From assembly GCA_017550025.1 (NCBI GenBank), contig JAFYLU010000067.1:1-44799 (forward strand): a DNA stretch of 44,799 nucleotides. The letters run 5' to 3'. Numbering within the stretch: position 1 is the stretch's first letter; every line of letters starts with the position of its first letter. Under the pieces are notes generated by a model that was not told the origin of the DNA, did no database searches, and worked only from the letters and a program-made list of their open reading frames with translations. The translations under genes were made by a program, and so were the position numbers. Of the stretch, positions 7,429-15,009 are shown piece by piece. Source of the stretch: Bacteroidales bacterium (GTDB taxonomy: Bacteria > Bacteroidota > Bacteroidia > Bacteroidales > UBA932).

Positions 7429-8030
7429 GCTCCTGTGCAGATGCCCGGTCATCCCCGGCTTTCCCTTCCCCTCATCCCCGCTCTTCCTTGTCGTCATCCC
7501 CGGCTTGACCGGGGATCTCTTCAAATTCAGATGCCTGTCACTGAAAATATGCATTGAGATACCGTCTTCCGAACCGTTCCTCCATATTTTCTCGATTTTT
7601 TACCCGAACGGTATGTAAATAAGTGTTTATTGACGGATTTTAAGCACTGTTCCACCACAAAACAGCAATTATTTGGTGGAACCCTCTCGCGTAAGCTTTC
7701 AATGGCTGCTCCGCTTGCTTTGTGCCTTCCCTGTCCATGAAAACAAGGCTTTTGTGGGCAGGATGTGCAGATAACAACTTCAATCCATGGAAACGCGGGT
7801 TTTGGTGGACAGAATGCAATTCCCGGCTTTCCTGTCAGTCATTCCCGGCTTGACCGGTGATCTCTTCGGCCATAAAAACCGCCCAATTTCTGGCCGCAAA
7901 GCCATTGTGCCATGCGCCAGCCAAGAAAAGCCCCTTATTTCTGGCCATCGCATCATAATGTCATCTCCGTTCCTTCGCATCGTCATCCCTTCCTTTCGCA
8001 TCGTCATCCCCGGCTTGACATTGATTTCTG
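7429..8030. repeat. Non-coding interval rich in short palindromic and direct repeats
   Basis: No credible gene was seen in about 600 bases. The interval holds a repeat of the form GTCATCCCCGGCTTGACC at 7493-7522 and 7838-7867 (27 of 30 bases shared), with partial copies at 7448-7461, 7471-7480, 7821-7832 and 8003-8020. The core CCCCGG-CTTGA-CCGGGG is itself a palindrome. There is also a 31/32-bp imperfect direct repeat (7735-7765 and 7785-7816), an inverted repeat GTTCCACCA/TGGTGGAAC (7649-7657, 7674-7682), an ACCGTTC/GAACGGT pair (7561-7612) and a doubled TTCGCATCGTCATCCC (near 7974 and 7996). Short frames through here translate the repeats and are not genes. Confidence 0.8.
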
Positions 8031-9233
8031 TCACTTTATTCTTTCGATTGTCTTTTCAATGGCATCGCAGCCTTCAGGGAAGAGCCTCTCCTTCAGGGCA
8101 GAACCTCCGTTATCGATCTTGAACTCAAGCTCTTCTTCAGTTATAGGGTTCACCTGGTAGAAATAGATTGTCTTGCCGCTGGAAAGATCTGCATATTTAA
8201 GCATTCCTGGTTCTGGTGCGGGGCAGGTCAGCAATGCATTTCCGTATGGCGCGCTTTCGACTACTTTTTCTCCGCAGCTGATGGTGTGACCGTAGCCGAG
8301 CCATGTGTTGCTCCATATCGGGAGTCTTGCCGTGTCCTTGAGCATGCGGAAAGGCCAGTAGTATCTTTCGTCCTCGAGGGACTCCTTGTCGGTCTTCCAG
8401 TCTGCAGGAAGGAACATCAGATATTCTGCATATTCCGATATTCCATATGGTATGCGGATGTCATCTTCGATGTTCATCCTGTATGCTCCTGCTCCTATCG
8501 TGCACAGTGTGATGTAGTTGCGTTCTTCAGTGGCAGGGATCATCGCGATGTCCACGTGGATGTCGCCGGATGCGATTTCGTGCAGCACATTGTCAAAATC
8601 TCCGAAAGTCTCCTGTATATATGCAGAGATCTCGTCCATCTCCTTTTCAGAGTAAAGCATGAGCCTTACGTCATCCTCGGAACTGTTCAGCGCATTGGTC
8701 CAGAAATATGCAATCTCCTCTTTCAGTGCCGGGGCATTTTCCGTCATGAGATAGATGGACCTTCCAGCGTCAGTGATGTCTTTTCCTTCCTTTACCTTTG
8801 CGGAGATGAAGTTACGGTAGAACCTGATTGTCTCGATGTTCTTCCATTCTGTTATTGAAGTCCTTATGTATCCTCCGTTTTCAGAATATGTGGCCATTTC
8901 CCTTATACCTTCCCTTTCGATGACAGGGAATACGGTCGCCTTCCTGTAGGAATTGTATTCCTTGTTTTTCTGAAATGCGAATATTCCTTTGAGTATCAGG
9001 ACCATGCCTACGGCAATGACGACTCTGTGGACCTCCTCGTTGAGGATGTCAACCAATACAGAGGCCACAATGAAGGCTGCGTAAATGATATTGGCTCTGG
9101 AATATGCGAACAGATTGTCATACATCGCCCTTGCAATGTATCTGATCCTTCCCTCCGGGACGGGAAATCTCAAGGCTTCCTCTGCCTTCCGCACTCTGGC
9201 TTCAGACAGCTTGTCAAAAGAAAGTTTTTCCAT
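8031..9233 (-). CDS. Membrane protein: YcxB-like N-terminal half fused to a Suppressor-of-fused (SUFU) domain
   Basis: The 400-residue protein has two probable membrane helices (about 47-63 and 68-87) followed by a small beta region (about 95-165: VIEREGIREMATY, SITEWKNIETIRFY) that resembles the YcxB-like cytoplasmic domain. From about 195 to 395 it matches SUFU strongly: LHEIASGDIHVDIAMIPATE, DERYYWPFRMLKDTARLP, NTWLGYGHTI and IYFYQVNPITEEELEFK. Bacterial SUFU proteins are mostly known or predicted as immunity proteins of polymorphic toxin systems. Most are soluble and about 200 residues, so a membrane-anchored fusion is unusual. It starts 10 bases after the phosphodiesterase stop and shares its promoter. 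No toxin gene is next to it. The SUFU assignment is firm, the YcxB part tentative, and the function inferred. Confidence 0.85.
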   Translation of the reverse strand: MEKLSFDKLSEARVRKAEEALRFPVPEGRIRYIARAMYDNLFAYSRANIIYAAFIVASVLVDILNEEVHRVVIAVGMVLILKGIFAFQKNKEYNSYRKATVFPVIEREGIREMATYSENGGYIRTSITEWKNIETIRFYRNFISAKVKEGKDITDAGRSIYLMTENAPALKEEIAYFWTNALNSSEDDVRLMLYSEKEMDEISAYIQETFGDFDNVLHEIASGDIHVDIAMIPATEERNYITLCTIGAGAYRMNIEDDIRIPYGISEYAEYLMFLPADWKTDKESLEDERYYWPFRMLKDTARLPIWSNTWLGYGHTISCGEKVVESAPYGNALLTCPAPEPGMLKYADLSSGKTIYFYQVNPITEEELEFKIDNGGSALKERLFPEGCDAIEKTIERIK

Positions 9234-9243
9234 ATCAGAAGTG

Positions 9244-10050
9244 TTATTTCAATTCCTCATATCCGATGTTCTTGAGTACGGCTCTGGCTTCGAGCGGATT
9301 GTCTGTGGTGAGCTGGTCCACGCCCATAAGGAACATTTCCTTCATGCTGCTTTCCTTGTTTACGGTCCATACATTCACGCTCATGTTGTGCGCTCTTGCC
9401 ATATCATACCATTTCCTGTGAACCCTGTAGAGCTCTTTATTGAAGTCTACACCGTTGATTCCTTTCTTTGCAAGTTCTTCCGGGTTCTTGTCCGAGTTGA
9501 GGTACTGGACGGTGAATTCAGGGAGTTCCTTTGCCAGGACTTCGCAGATATGCAGGCTGAATGAAATGAACATGACTCTCTCCGGGTCAAGAAGCTCGTG
9601 TTCCTTGAGCTTTGCTATGGTCAGTTCCATGAACCTGTCCTCGACCTCGGCACATGAATGAGGTTTCAGCTCGTATACGAGCATGGTTTCTGGGTATTTG
9701 CTTCCCTGCTCAAGGTACATGTCTATGGTAGGAATGACCTCTCCGTTCTTGATCTTGAAGTCCTTGAATGTCTCGTACGGATGCTTTTCTATCTTCTTTC
9801 CTTCCACATCGCTGTCATGGTAGACGATAAGCACTCCGTCTGATGTCATGTTGACGTCGAACTCGCTGCCCCAGAAGCCTGCCTCCTGTGCACACCTCAA
9901 GGCCGCAACCGAGTTCTTTGCATATCCTGCTTCCTCGCAGTTCCAGAAGCCTCTGTGAGCAACGATACCTGATTTGTTCTGCGCATCCGCTACAGACGGC
10001 ATAAGCAGTCCTGCGACGAGGACGGCGATGGTCATTCCAATTCTTTTCAT
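9244..10050 (-). CDS. Glycerophosphodiester phosphodiesterase family protein, exported
   Basis: Hydrolyses glycerophosphodiesters to glycerol-3-phosphate and an alcohol, using a TIM barrel and a metal ion. The 268-residue protein has a signal peptide (cleavage near VADAQ) and the family motifs HRG (His32, Arg33), Glu63/Asp65 (SEFDVNMTSDG), catalytic His78 (YHDSD) and ELKPH (Glu127, Lys129). The C-terminal TVNKESSMKEMFLMGVDQLTTDNP is the usual barrel end. It probably works in the periplasm on deacylated phospholipids. It heads a two-gene transcript with the SUFU fusion protein, from a well-formed promoter at 10099-10131. Confidence 0.93.
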   Translation of the reverse strand: MKRIGMTIAVLVAGLLMPSVADAQNKSGIVAHRGFWNCEEAGYAKNSVAALRCAQEAGFWGSEFDVNMTSDGVLIVYHDSDVEGKKIEKHPYETFKDFKIKNGEVIPTIDMYLEQGSKYPETMLVYELKPHSCAEVEDRFMELTIAKLKEHELLDPERVMFISFSLHICEVLAKELPEFTVQYLNSDKNPEELAKKGINGVDFNKELYRVHRKWYDMARAHNMSVNVWTVNKESSMKEMFLMGVDQLTTDNPLEARAVLKNIGYEELK

Positions 10051-10098
10051 ATCTCTTGTGTGTTGATTTATCTATGTGGCGAGTAATGCTTTTCACCA

Positions 10099-10131
10099 CA
10101 AATATAATTATTTTATATGCGTTTATGCAAA
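10099..10131 (-). promoter_or_regulatory. Promoter of the phosphodiesterase-SUFU pair
   Basis: On the minus strand TTTG (10131 to 10128) is followed after 21 bases by TATATTTG (10106 to 10099). Both elements match the Bacteroidota consensus. The leader would be about 45 bases. Confidence 0.65.
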
Positions 10132-10137
10132 AAATAT

Positions 10138-10145
10138 TATCTTTG
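10138..10145 (+). promoter_or_regulatory. -7 promoter element of pgi
   Basis: TATCTTTG followed by C is an exact consensus -7 element. It lies 67 bases upstream of the pgi start and back to back with the promoter of the minus-strand pair. The -33 region is T-rich but has no exact TTTG. Confidence 0.6.
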
Positions 10146-10156
10146 CCAAGTTGTAT

Positions 10157-10176
10157 CCCTCTGATCATTCAGAGGG
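10157..10176 (+). other. Hairpin in the pgi leader
   Basis: CCCTCTGA (10157-10164) and TCAGAGGG (10169-10176) form a perfect 8-bp stem with a TCAT loop, right at the predicted transcript 5' end. No T tract follows, so it is more likely a 5' stabilising structure or protein site than a terminator. Confidence 0.5.
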
Positions 10177-10212
10177 GACTGAAACATGTAGAATATTAAA
10201 ACTTATATAATC

Positions 10213-11553
10213 ATGGTAAAGGTAAATTTGGGAGGCTGCAGCTCCTTTGTAAATGATGCAGATTACAAGGCTTATGTTGAAAAGTCACTTGCGGCTCTTG
10301 AGGTACTCGAGAACGAGACAGGTGCCGGAAATGACTTCCTCGGCTGGAAGCATCTTCCTTCAGAGACTCTGAACGGAACTCTTGTTTCGGATTGCGAGGC
10401 AATCAGGGATCTCTGGAAGTCAAAGGGTGTGGATCTTGTCGTTGTAATCGGTATCGGCGGATCATATCTTGGTGCAAAGTGCGCTCTCGAGGCTCTTTCA
10501 CATCAGTTTGCAAAGCAGCTCAAGAACAAGGGCGAGGCTCCTGAAATCGTTTTCGCAGGACAGAACCTTTCAGAGGAGTATATGTGCGAGCTCATGGACC
10601 TCGTTCAGGAGAGAAATGCTGCTTGCGTGGTGATCTCGAAGTCTGGTACAACAACAGAGCCTGCTGTCGCTTTCCGTCTCATCAAGAAGTATATCGAGGA
10701 AAAGTACGGCAAGGCAGAGGCTGCAGAACGTATCGTTGCGGTTACTGACAAGGCTCGCGGAGCCCTCAAGGGACTTGCTACACAGGAAGGCTACAGCACT
10801 TTCGTCATCGAGGACAATGTAGGTGGACGTTTCTCTGTGCTTACTCCTGTAGGAATCCTTCCTATCGTTCTCGCAGGTTTCGACATGAATGCTATGCTTC
10901 AGGGTGCTCTTGAGATGGAGAAGGCATGCGCACAGCCAAGTGAGGAGAATCCTGCAGTTCAGTATGCAGCAATGCGTAACGCACTTTACAACCAGGGCAA
11001 GAAGATCGAGATCCTCGTTGCATACAATCCTAAGCTTACATTCCTCGGCGAGTGGTGGAAGCAGCTTTACGGCGAGTCAGAAGGCAAGAACGGTCTCGGA
11101 ATCTTCCCTGCTTCAGTAAACTTCACAACAGACCTCCACTCTATGGGACAGTACATCCAGGACGGTGAGCGTACCCTCATGGAGACTGTGGTTACAGTTG
11201 AGAACAGCAACAGATCTATGCTTATCGAGAACGATCCGCAGAATCTTGACGGACTCAACTTCCTTACAGGAAAGCATGTAGAGGAGTGCAACGCAATGGC
11301 AGAGCTCGGAACAAAGCTTGCTCATATTGACGGCGGCGTGCCTCAGATCTCACTTTCTATCGAGCGTGTCAATGAGTACAACCTCGGAGCCCTCTTCTAT
11401 TTCTTCGAGAAGGCATGCGGTATCAGCGGCTATGTTCTCGGTGTGAATCCTTTCGACCAGCCAGGTGTTGAGGCTTACAAGAAGAACATGTTCGCTCTTC
11501 TGGGCAAGCCAGGCTACGAGGAGCAGGCAGAGGCTTTGAGAGCAAGACTTTAA
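10213..11553 (+). CDS. pgi: Glucose-6-phosphate isomerase
   Basis: Interconverts glucose-6-phosphate and fructose-6-phosphate in glycolysis. The 446-residue length is that of the short bacterial form. Sugar isomerase (SIS) motifs are clear: GIGGSYLGAK (80-89), SKSGTTTEPA (142-151) for phosphate binding, GGRFSVLT (204-211), and the active-site region GEWWKQLYGESEGK, with Glu290 as the likely catalytic base, and TTDLHSMGQY, with His309. The ATG fits family N-termini. It is followed by a small hairpin and a strong terminator and appears monocistronic. Confidence 0.97.
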   Translation: MVKVNLGGCSSFVNDADYKAYVEKSLAALEVLENETGAGNDFLGWKHLPSETLNGTLVSDCEAIRDLWKSKGVDLVVVIGIGGSYLGAKCALEALSHQFAKQLKNKGEAPEIVFAGQNLSEEYMCELMDLVQERNAACVVISKSGTTTEPAVAFRLIKKYIEEKYGKAEAAERIVAVTDKARGALKGLATQEGYSTFVIEDNVGGRFSVLTPVGILPIVLAGFDMNAMLQGALEMEKACAQPSEENPAVQYAAMRNALYNQGKKIEILVAYNPKLTFLGEWWKQLYGESEGKNGLGIFPASVNFTTDLHSMGQYIQDGERTLMETVVTVENSNRSMLIENDPQNLDGLNFLTGKHVEECNAMAELGTKLAHIDGGVPQISLSIERVNEYNLGALFYFFEKACGISGYVLGVNPFDQPGVEAYKKNMFALLGKPGYEEQAEALRARL

Positions 11554-11558
11554 TCAAT

Positions 11559-11574
11559 TGCAGCTTCGGCTGCA
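11559..11574 (+). terminator. Small hairpin just after pgi
   Basis: TGCAGC-TTCG-GCTGCA is a 6-bp stem with a stable TTCG tetraloop, 5 bases after the pgi stop. Only three T follow, so it may act as a weak terminator or protect the 3' end. Confidence 0.4.
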
Positions 11575-11641
11575 TTTATGGCATACCCTTTGCAATTATC
11601 TGATCACGGTTAGTTTAGTTGTTAATAATTGGGTTATGGTT

Positions 11642-11679
11642 CACCTTTCCGGCGGGTTCTCTGCCGGGAAGGTGTTTTT
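11642..11679 (+). terminator. Rho-independent terminator between pgi and manA
   Basis: CACCTTTCCGGC (11642-11653) pairs with GCCGGGAAGGTG (11663-11674), with one mismatch, and is followed by TTTTT. Confidence 0.8.
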
Positions 11680-11723
11680 CTTTGAAAATGGGGCGTCCTG
11701 GGAGATTGTACGATAAAAAGTTA

Positions 11724-11731
11724 TATCTTTG
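11724..11731 (+). promoter_or_regulatory. -7 promoter element of manA
   Basis: TATCTTTG is an exact TAnnTTTG match 31 bases before the manA start codon. A -33 TTTG at standard spacing is not obvious. Confidence 0.55.
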
Positions 11732-11762
11732 TATGATGTGTTCATGAGAATAAACAGAGATT

Positions 11763-13073
11763 ATGGAAAAGAAACTATACCCTTTCAAATTTGTTCCTGT
11801 GGCTTCGGAAAGGCCATGGGGCGGTCATGCGCTTATTAAGGAACTCGGAAAAGAGTTTGTGAAATGTGATGAGGACGGAAATGAGGTTCCGGTGAGTGAG
11901 GATACGCTGATCGGCGAGTCGTGGGAACTCGCGGATATGGGATTCGAGGACTCTGTGATCGCGAACGGATGGCTTGCGGGCAATACAATTGGCGAGCTGA
12001 TGGATACATATCTTGAAAGAGTGGTGGGTGAGAATGTCTACAACAATTATGGACGTCAGTTCCCGCTTCTGATCAAGTTCCTCGACATCAACGACAAGCT
12101 TTCTGTGCAGGTTCACCCGGATGACGAGATTGCCGCTGAAAGGTATGATTCTCTCGGAAAGGCAGAGATATGGTATGTGATGGACGCAAAGCCTGGTGCG
12201 AAGATGTACTGCGGCTTCAACAGGGAGGTGTCTGCACAGGAATTCTATGACAGATGCCATGCAGGAACAGTCGAGGAGATCCTTAATGTGATATATCCGA
12301 AGAAAGGGGATGTCATATATATCACTCCGGGCACTGTCCATGCCGCTGACGGAGGGCTTCTTATAGCGGAAGTACAGGAATCTTCAGACATGACTTTCCG
12401 TCTTTATGACTGGGGCCGTGAGTTCGATCCGGCTACAGCCCGCCAGATGCATCTCGAAGAGGCCATCGATGTGATAGATTACCGTGCGTTCGATCCGGGC
12501 CTTTACCGAAAAGGCGCATTGTGGGGCGATGAGGCAACCATGAAGCCATGTCACCCGCACTCATGCGACTGCCATGATGATGAACATGGACATGAGGAGC
12601 ATCATGCTCATGAAGGGGATGTCGTCGAGACTCTCGTGGAAAGTCCGCAGTTCAATGTCACCAAGCTGAATCTTTCCGATCCTCTCCACATTTATACCGA
12701 GCAGTTCGAAAGCTTCATCGTCTACATCTGCATTGAGGGAGCGGCATCCGTGCAGGTTCCTTCTGAAAAGGAGAACGGCGAGTCATATATGGAGAATTAT
12801 GAGTTTAGGAAGGGAGAGACCATCCTTGTACCGGCAGACATGCCTGATTTCTACCTCGTGCCTCGTGACCGTTCGACAGTCCTTCTTGAGGCTGTGACCC
12901 GACCTGCGGAAGCTCTGGACGAGTACATCGACCCTGATACAGAAGCTTTCCTCGAGGATGAGGATTATGAGGGCTTGGAAGATGGTGCCTTTGATGATGA
13001 CGATGAACCGGCAGGTCCTTCAGGTGCAAGCCCGCTTGGATTCTTCGGCGGACCTGGCCACAGGATGTCGTAG
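11763..13073 (+). CDS. manA: Class I mannose-6-phosphate isomerase with His-rich insert and acidic tail
   Basis: A zinc cupin enzyme that interconverts mannose-6-phosphate and fructose-6-phosphate, feeding GDP-mannose synthesis or mannose use. The metal ligands are visible as Gln116 and His118 (VQVHPDDE), Glu135 (KAEIWYV) and His193 (TPGTVHA), with Arg213 (TFRLYDWGRE) in the active site. At 436 residues it is longer than the roughly 320-residue short forms. It carries a His/Cys-rich loop at 263-283 (HPHSCDCHDDEHGHEEHHAH) between the two cupin halves, and an acidic then Gly/Pro-rich tail after about 390 (LEDEDYEGLEDG, then GFFGGPGHRMS). Both extras are unusual and may bind metal. The gene has its own promoter and terminator. 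Confidence 0.92.
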   Translation: MEKKLYPFKFVPVASERPWGGHALIKELGKEFVKCDEDGNEVPVSEDTLIGESWELADMGFEDSVIANGWLAGNTIGELMDTYLERVVGENVYNNYGRQFPLLIKFLDINDKLSVQVHPDDEIAAERYDSLGKAEIWYVMDAKPGAKMYCGFNREVSAQEFYDRCHAGTVEEILNVIYPKKGDVIYITPGTVHAADGGLLIAEVQESSDMTFRLYDWGREFDPATARQMHLEEAIDVIDYRAFDPGLYRKGALWGDEATMKPCHPHSCDCHDDEHGHEEHHAHEGDVVETLVESPQFNVTKLNLSDPLHIYTEQFESFIVYICIEGAASVQVPSEKENGESYMENYEFRKGETILVPADMPDFYLVPRDRSTVLLEAVTRPAEALDEYIDPDTEAFLEDEDYEGLEDGAFDDDDEPAGPSGASPLGFFGGPGHRMS

Positions 13074-13100
13074 GCATTTAATCGTTTGATATATAATCGA

Positions 13101-13146
13101 TTACGCGTACACGGGTGCGCAAAAATGCTCACCCGTGTATGCGTAA
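13101..13146 (+). terminator. Long hairpin downstream of manA
   Basis: TTACGC-G-TACACGGGTG (13101-13117) pairs with CACCCGTGTA-T-GCGTAA (13130-13146), 16 paired bases with one G-T position, around a 12-base loop. No T tract follows. The in-frame GTG at 13115 falls inside this stem and is therefore a poor start for the next gene. Confidence 0.65.
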
Positions 13147-13174
13147 GTCGTTGAATGATAAACATTTGTCTGTA

Positions 13175-13642
13175 ATGGAAGAAGTAAGGATTGATAAATA
13201 TCTCTGGTCTATCAGGGTTTATAAGACAAGGACTGATGCGACTGATGCCTGCAAAGGAGGCAAGGTCCGTGTCAATGGTGCAGATATAAAGCCTTCGAAG
13301 GCTGTCAAGGTAGGGGATATGATTGTGGCCCGCAAGGGTCCGGTCACATATACCTACAAGGTGGTGCAGCTCGTGGACAAGCGTCAGGGTGCAAAGCGTG
13401 TTCCTGAATATGCCGAGAATCTCACCCCGGCTGAAGAACTTGCCAAACTCCGTGCTCCGGTCGAGACCTTCTTCCTAAAGAGGGACAGGGGAGCGGGAAG
13501 ACCGACCAAGAAAGACAGACGCCAGATGGAATCACTGTGGGGCAATCTCAGCTTCGATGTGCCTGACGATATTGCAGAGCGCATGGCACTTGACTTCGGA
13601 TTCGATGATTCCGAAGACGACTTCATGGATGATGATGAATAA
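13175..13642 (+). CDS. S4-domain RNA-binding protein, HslR (Hsp15)-like
   Basis: The 155-residue protein begins with an S4 fold: VRIDKYLWSIRVYKTRTDATDACKGG is typical of Hsp15, which in E. coli binds the 50S subunit carrying a stranded nascent chain and helps recycle it. The S4 part ends near residue 60 (VGDMIVARKG). A basic region (about 105-125, RDRGAGRPTKKDRRQ) follows, then a strongly acidic tail (FDDSEDDFMDDDE). I chose the ATG at 13175 because the longer frame starts at a GTG inside the manA hairpin and adds residues unlike the family. Its stop lies 5 bases from the convergent trkA stop with no terminator between. Confidence 0.88.
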   Translation: MEEVRIDKYLWSIRVYKTRTDATDACKGGKVRVNGADIKPSKAVKVGDMIVARKGPVTYTYKVVQLVDKRQGAKRVPEYAENLTPAEELAKLRAPVETFFLKRDRGAGRPTKKDRRQMESLWGNLSFDVPDDIAERMALDFGFDDSEDDFMDDDE

Positions 13643-13647
13643 AGGTT

Positions 13648-15006
13648 CTATTTGAAGAATCTGTCTACTTCCTTCACGGCTTCCGGAAGGGCGAATACCG
13701 CTACTCTGTCATATGCCTGAATATGGGTGTCTCCTACGGCGATGAATGAATCGTTGCCGCGGATGAGACCTCCTATGATGGCGTTTTTCGGGAAGTTCAT
13801 CTCTTTCAGAGGACGTTTTGTGATCTCTGTGTCAGGAGCCACGATGTATTCGAGCACCTCTGCGTCAGTTCCGCTCATATATTTGATGAAGCGCACCTTG
13901 TTGCTGAGTGTGAACTTGAAGATCCTTCCTGCAGTGATCAGTTTCTTGTTGATCACAGCGTCCACTCCCATGCTTTCTGCAAGGCGGATATATTCGATAT
14001 TCTCCACCTCCGCAATCACTCTGGCCACGCCAAGGCTCTTTGCCGCCACACAGGCCAAGATGTTGGTCTCCGAATTGTTGGTCACGGCAACGAACGCGTC
14101 ATATTCCTTGATGGACTCCTCCAGAAGCATGTCGGAGTTTCTTCCGTCTCCGTTGACGACGATTACATTGCTCGGAAGTGATTCTGAAAGGGCAAGACAT
14201 TTGGCCTTGTTCATCTCGATGAGCTTTACGGAGTCAAGCTGCTTTGCCATCTGCTGGGCAACCATCTTTCCTATCGGGCTTCCTCCGAGAATCATAACGC
14301 TGTTGACCTCGATGTTTCTCTTGCCGATATATTTCATCAGCATGTCCATGCCCTCTCTCTTGGAAATGATGAAGACGAGGTCGTTGTATTTGAATTTTGT
14401 ATCGAATTTAGGAATGATTGTGGCATTGCCTCGCGCAATGGCTACAACTCGGAATTTGAGACCGTCTGCAGCAGCCACATTACTGAATTCGGCCATGTTC
14501 ATTCCGATAAGTGGCGAGTCTTCGTCAAGCTTGAAGACTCCGATCTGAAGCTTGCCTCTGGCAAATTCCATCGAATCCATCGACGCGGTCCTTTTGAGAA
14601 GCTCGACGATTTCGCCTGCTGCGATCTTTTCCGGATAGAACAGGAGGTCGATGCCCATCTCTGTGAAGAGATATCTGTTTTCATATGAAAGATATTCTTC
14701 ATTGTTGATTCGGGCAGTCACCTTCTTGCTTCCCATCTTCTTCGCAAGCATGGCGCTGACAATGTTGACATCCTGGGATTCGGAAGGATTCACTGCGATG
14801 AAGAGGTCGGTTTCGGCTACTCCTGCATCATGCAGCGTCTGGATTGCCGAAGGATTGCCTTCCACAGTCACGACGTCGGTATTGGCCGAAAGGGCTTCAA
14901 GCCTTTCATGCCTTTCATCAATTACTGTGATGTCGTTTGACTCGTTGCTGAGCATCTTCGCCAGATGCGAGCCGACCGCACCGGCTCCCGCGATTACAAT
15001 CTTCAT
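13648..15006 (-). CDS. trkA: TrkA, NAD-binding regulatory subunit of the Trk/Ktr potassium uptake system
   Basis: Cytoplasmic gating subunit of a TrkH-type potassium channel. The 452 residues hold two RCK units: a Rossmann fold starting MKIVIAGAGAVGSHLAKML with acidic Asp30 (VIDERHE) that binds the NAD ribose, a first RCK_C (about 140-225), a second Rossmann fold starting MILGGSPIGKMVAQQM (about 237), and a final RCK_C to the end. It is the last gene of a minus-strand string, 3 bases after the glycosyltransferase stop. No trkH is adjacent in this window, so the membrane partner must lie elsewhere. Confidence 0.95.
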   Translation of the reverse strand: MKIVIAGAGAVGSHLAKMLSNESNDITVIDERHERLEALSANTDVVTVEGNPSAIQTLHDAGVAETDLFIAVNPSESQDVNIVSAMLAKKMGSKKVTARINNEEYLSYENRYLFTEMGIDLLFYPEKIAAGEIVELLKRTASMDSMEFARGKLQIGVFKLDEDSPLIGMNMAEFSNVAAADGLKFRVVAIARGNATIIPKFDTKFKYNDLVFIISKREGMDMLMKYIGKRNIEVNSVMILGGSPIGKMVAQQMAKQLDSVKLIEMNKAKCLALSESLPSNVIVVNGDGRNSDMLLEESIKEYDAFVAVTNNSETNILACVAAKSLGVARVIAEVENIEYIRLAESMGVDAVINKKLITAGRIFKFTLSNKVRFIKYMSGTDAEVLEYIVAPDTEITKRPLKEMNFPKNAIIGGLIRGNDSFIAVGDTHIQAYDRVAVFALPEAVKEVDRFFK

Positions 15007-15009
15007 GTC

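Noticed and set aside
7429-8030. CRISPR array
   Set aside because: The repeats differ in length, sequence and spacing, there are no uniform spacers and no cas genes nearby.
7427-8160. Several short plus-strand frames with the repeated peptide VIPGLTGDL and similar
   Set aside because: They are translations of the intergenic GTCATCCCCGGCTTGACC repeats, without start context or conserved domain.
13115-13174. GTG start for the HslR-like gene
   Set aside because: The GTG lies inside the manA downstream hairpin and the extra residues are unlike the S4 family.
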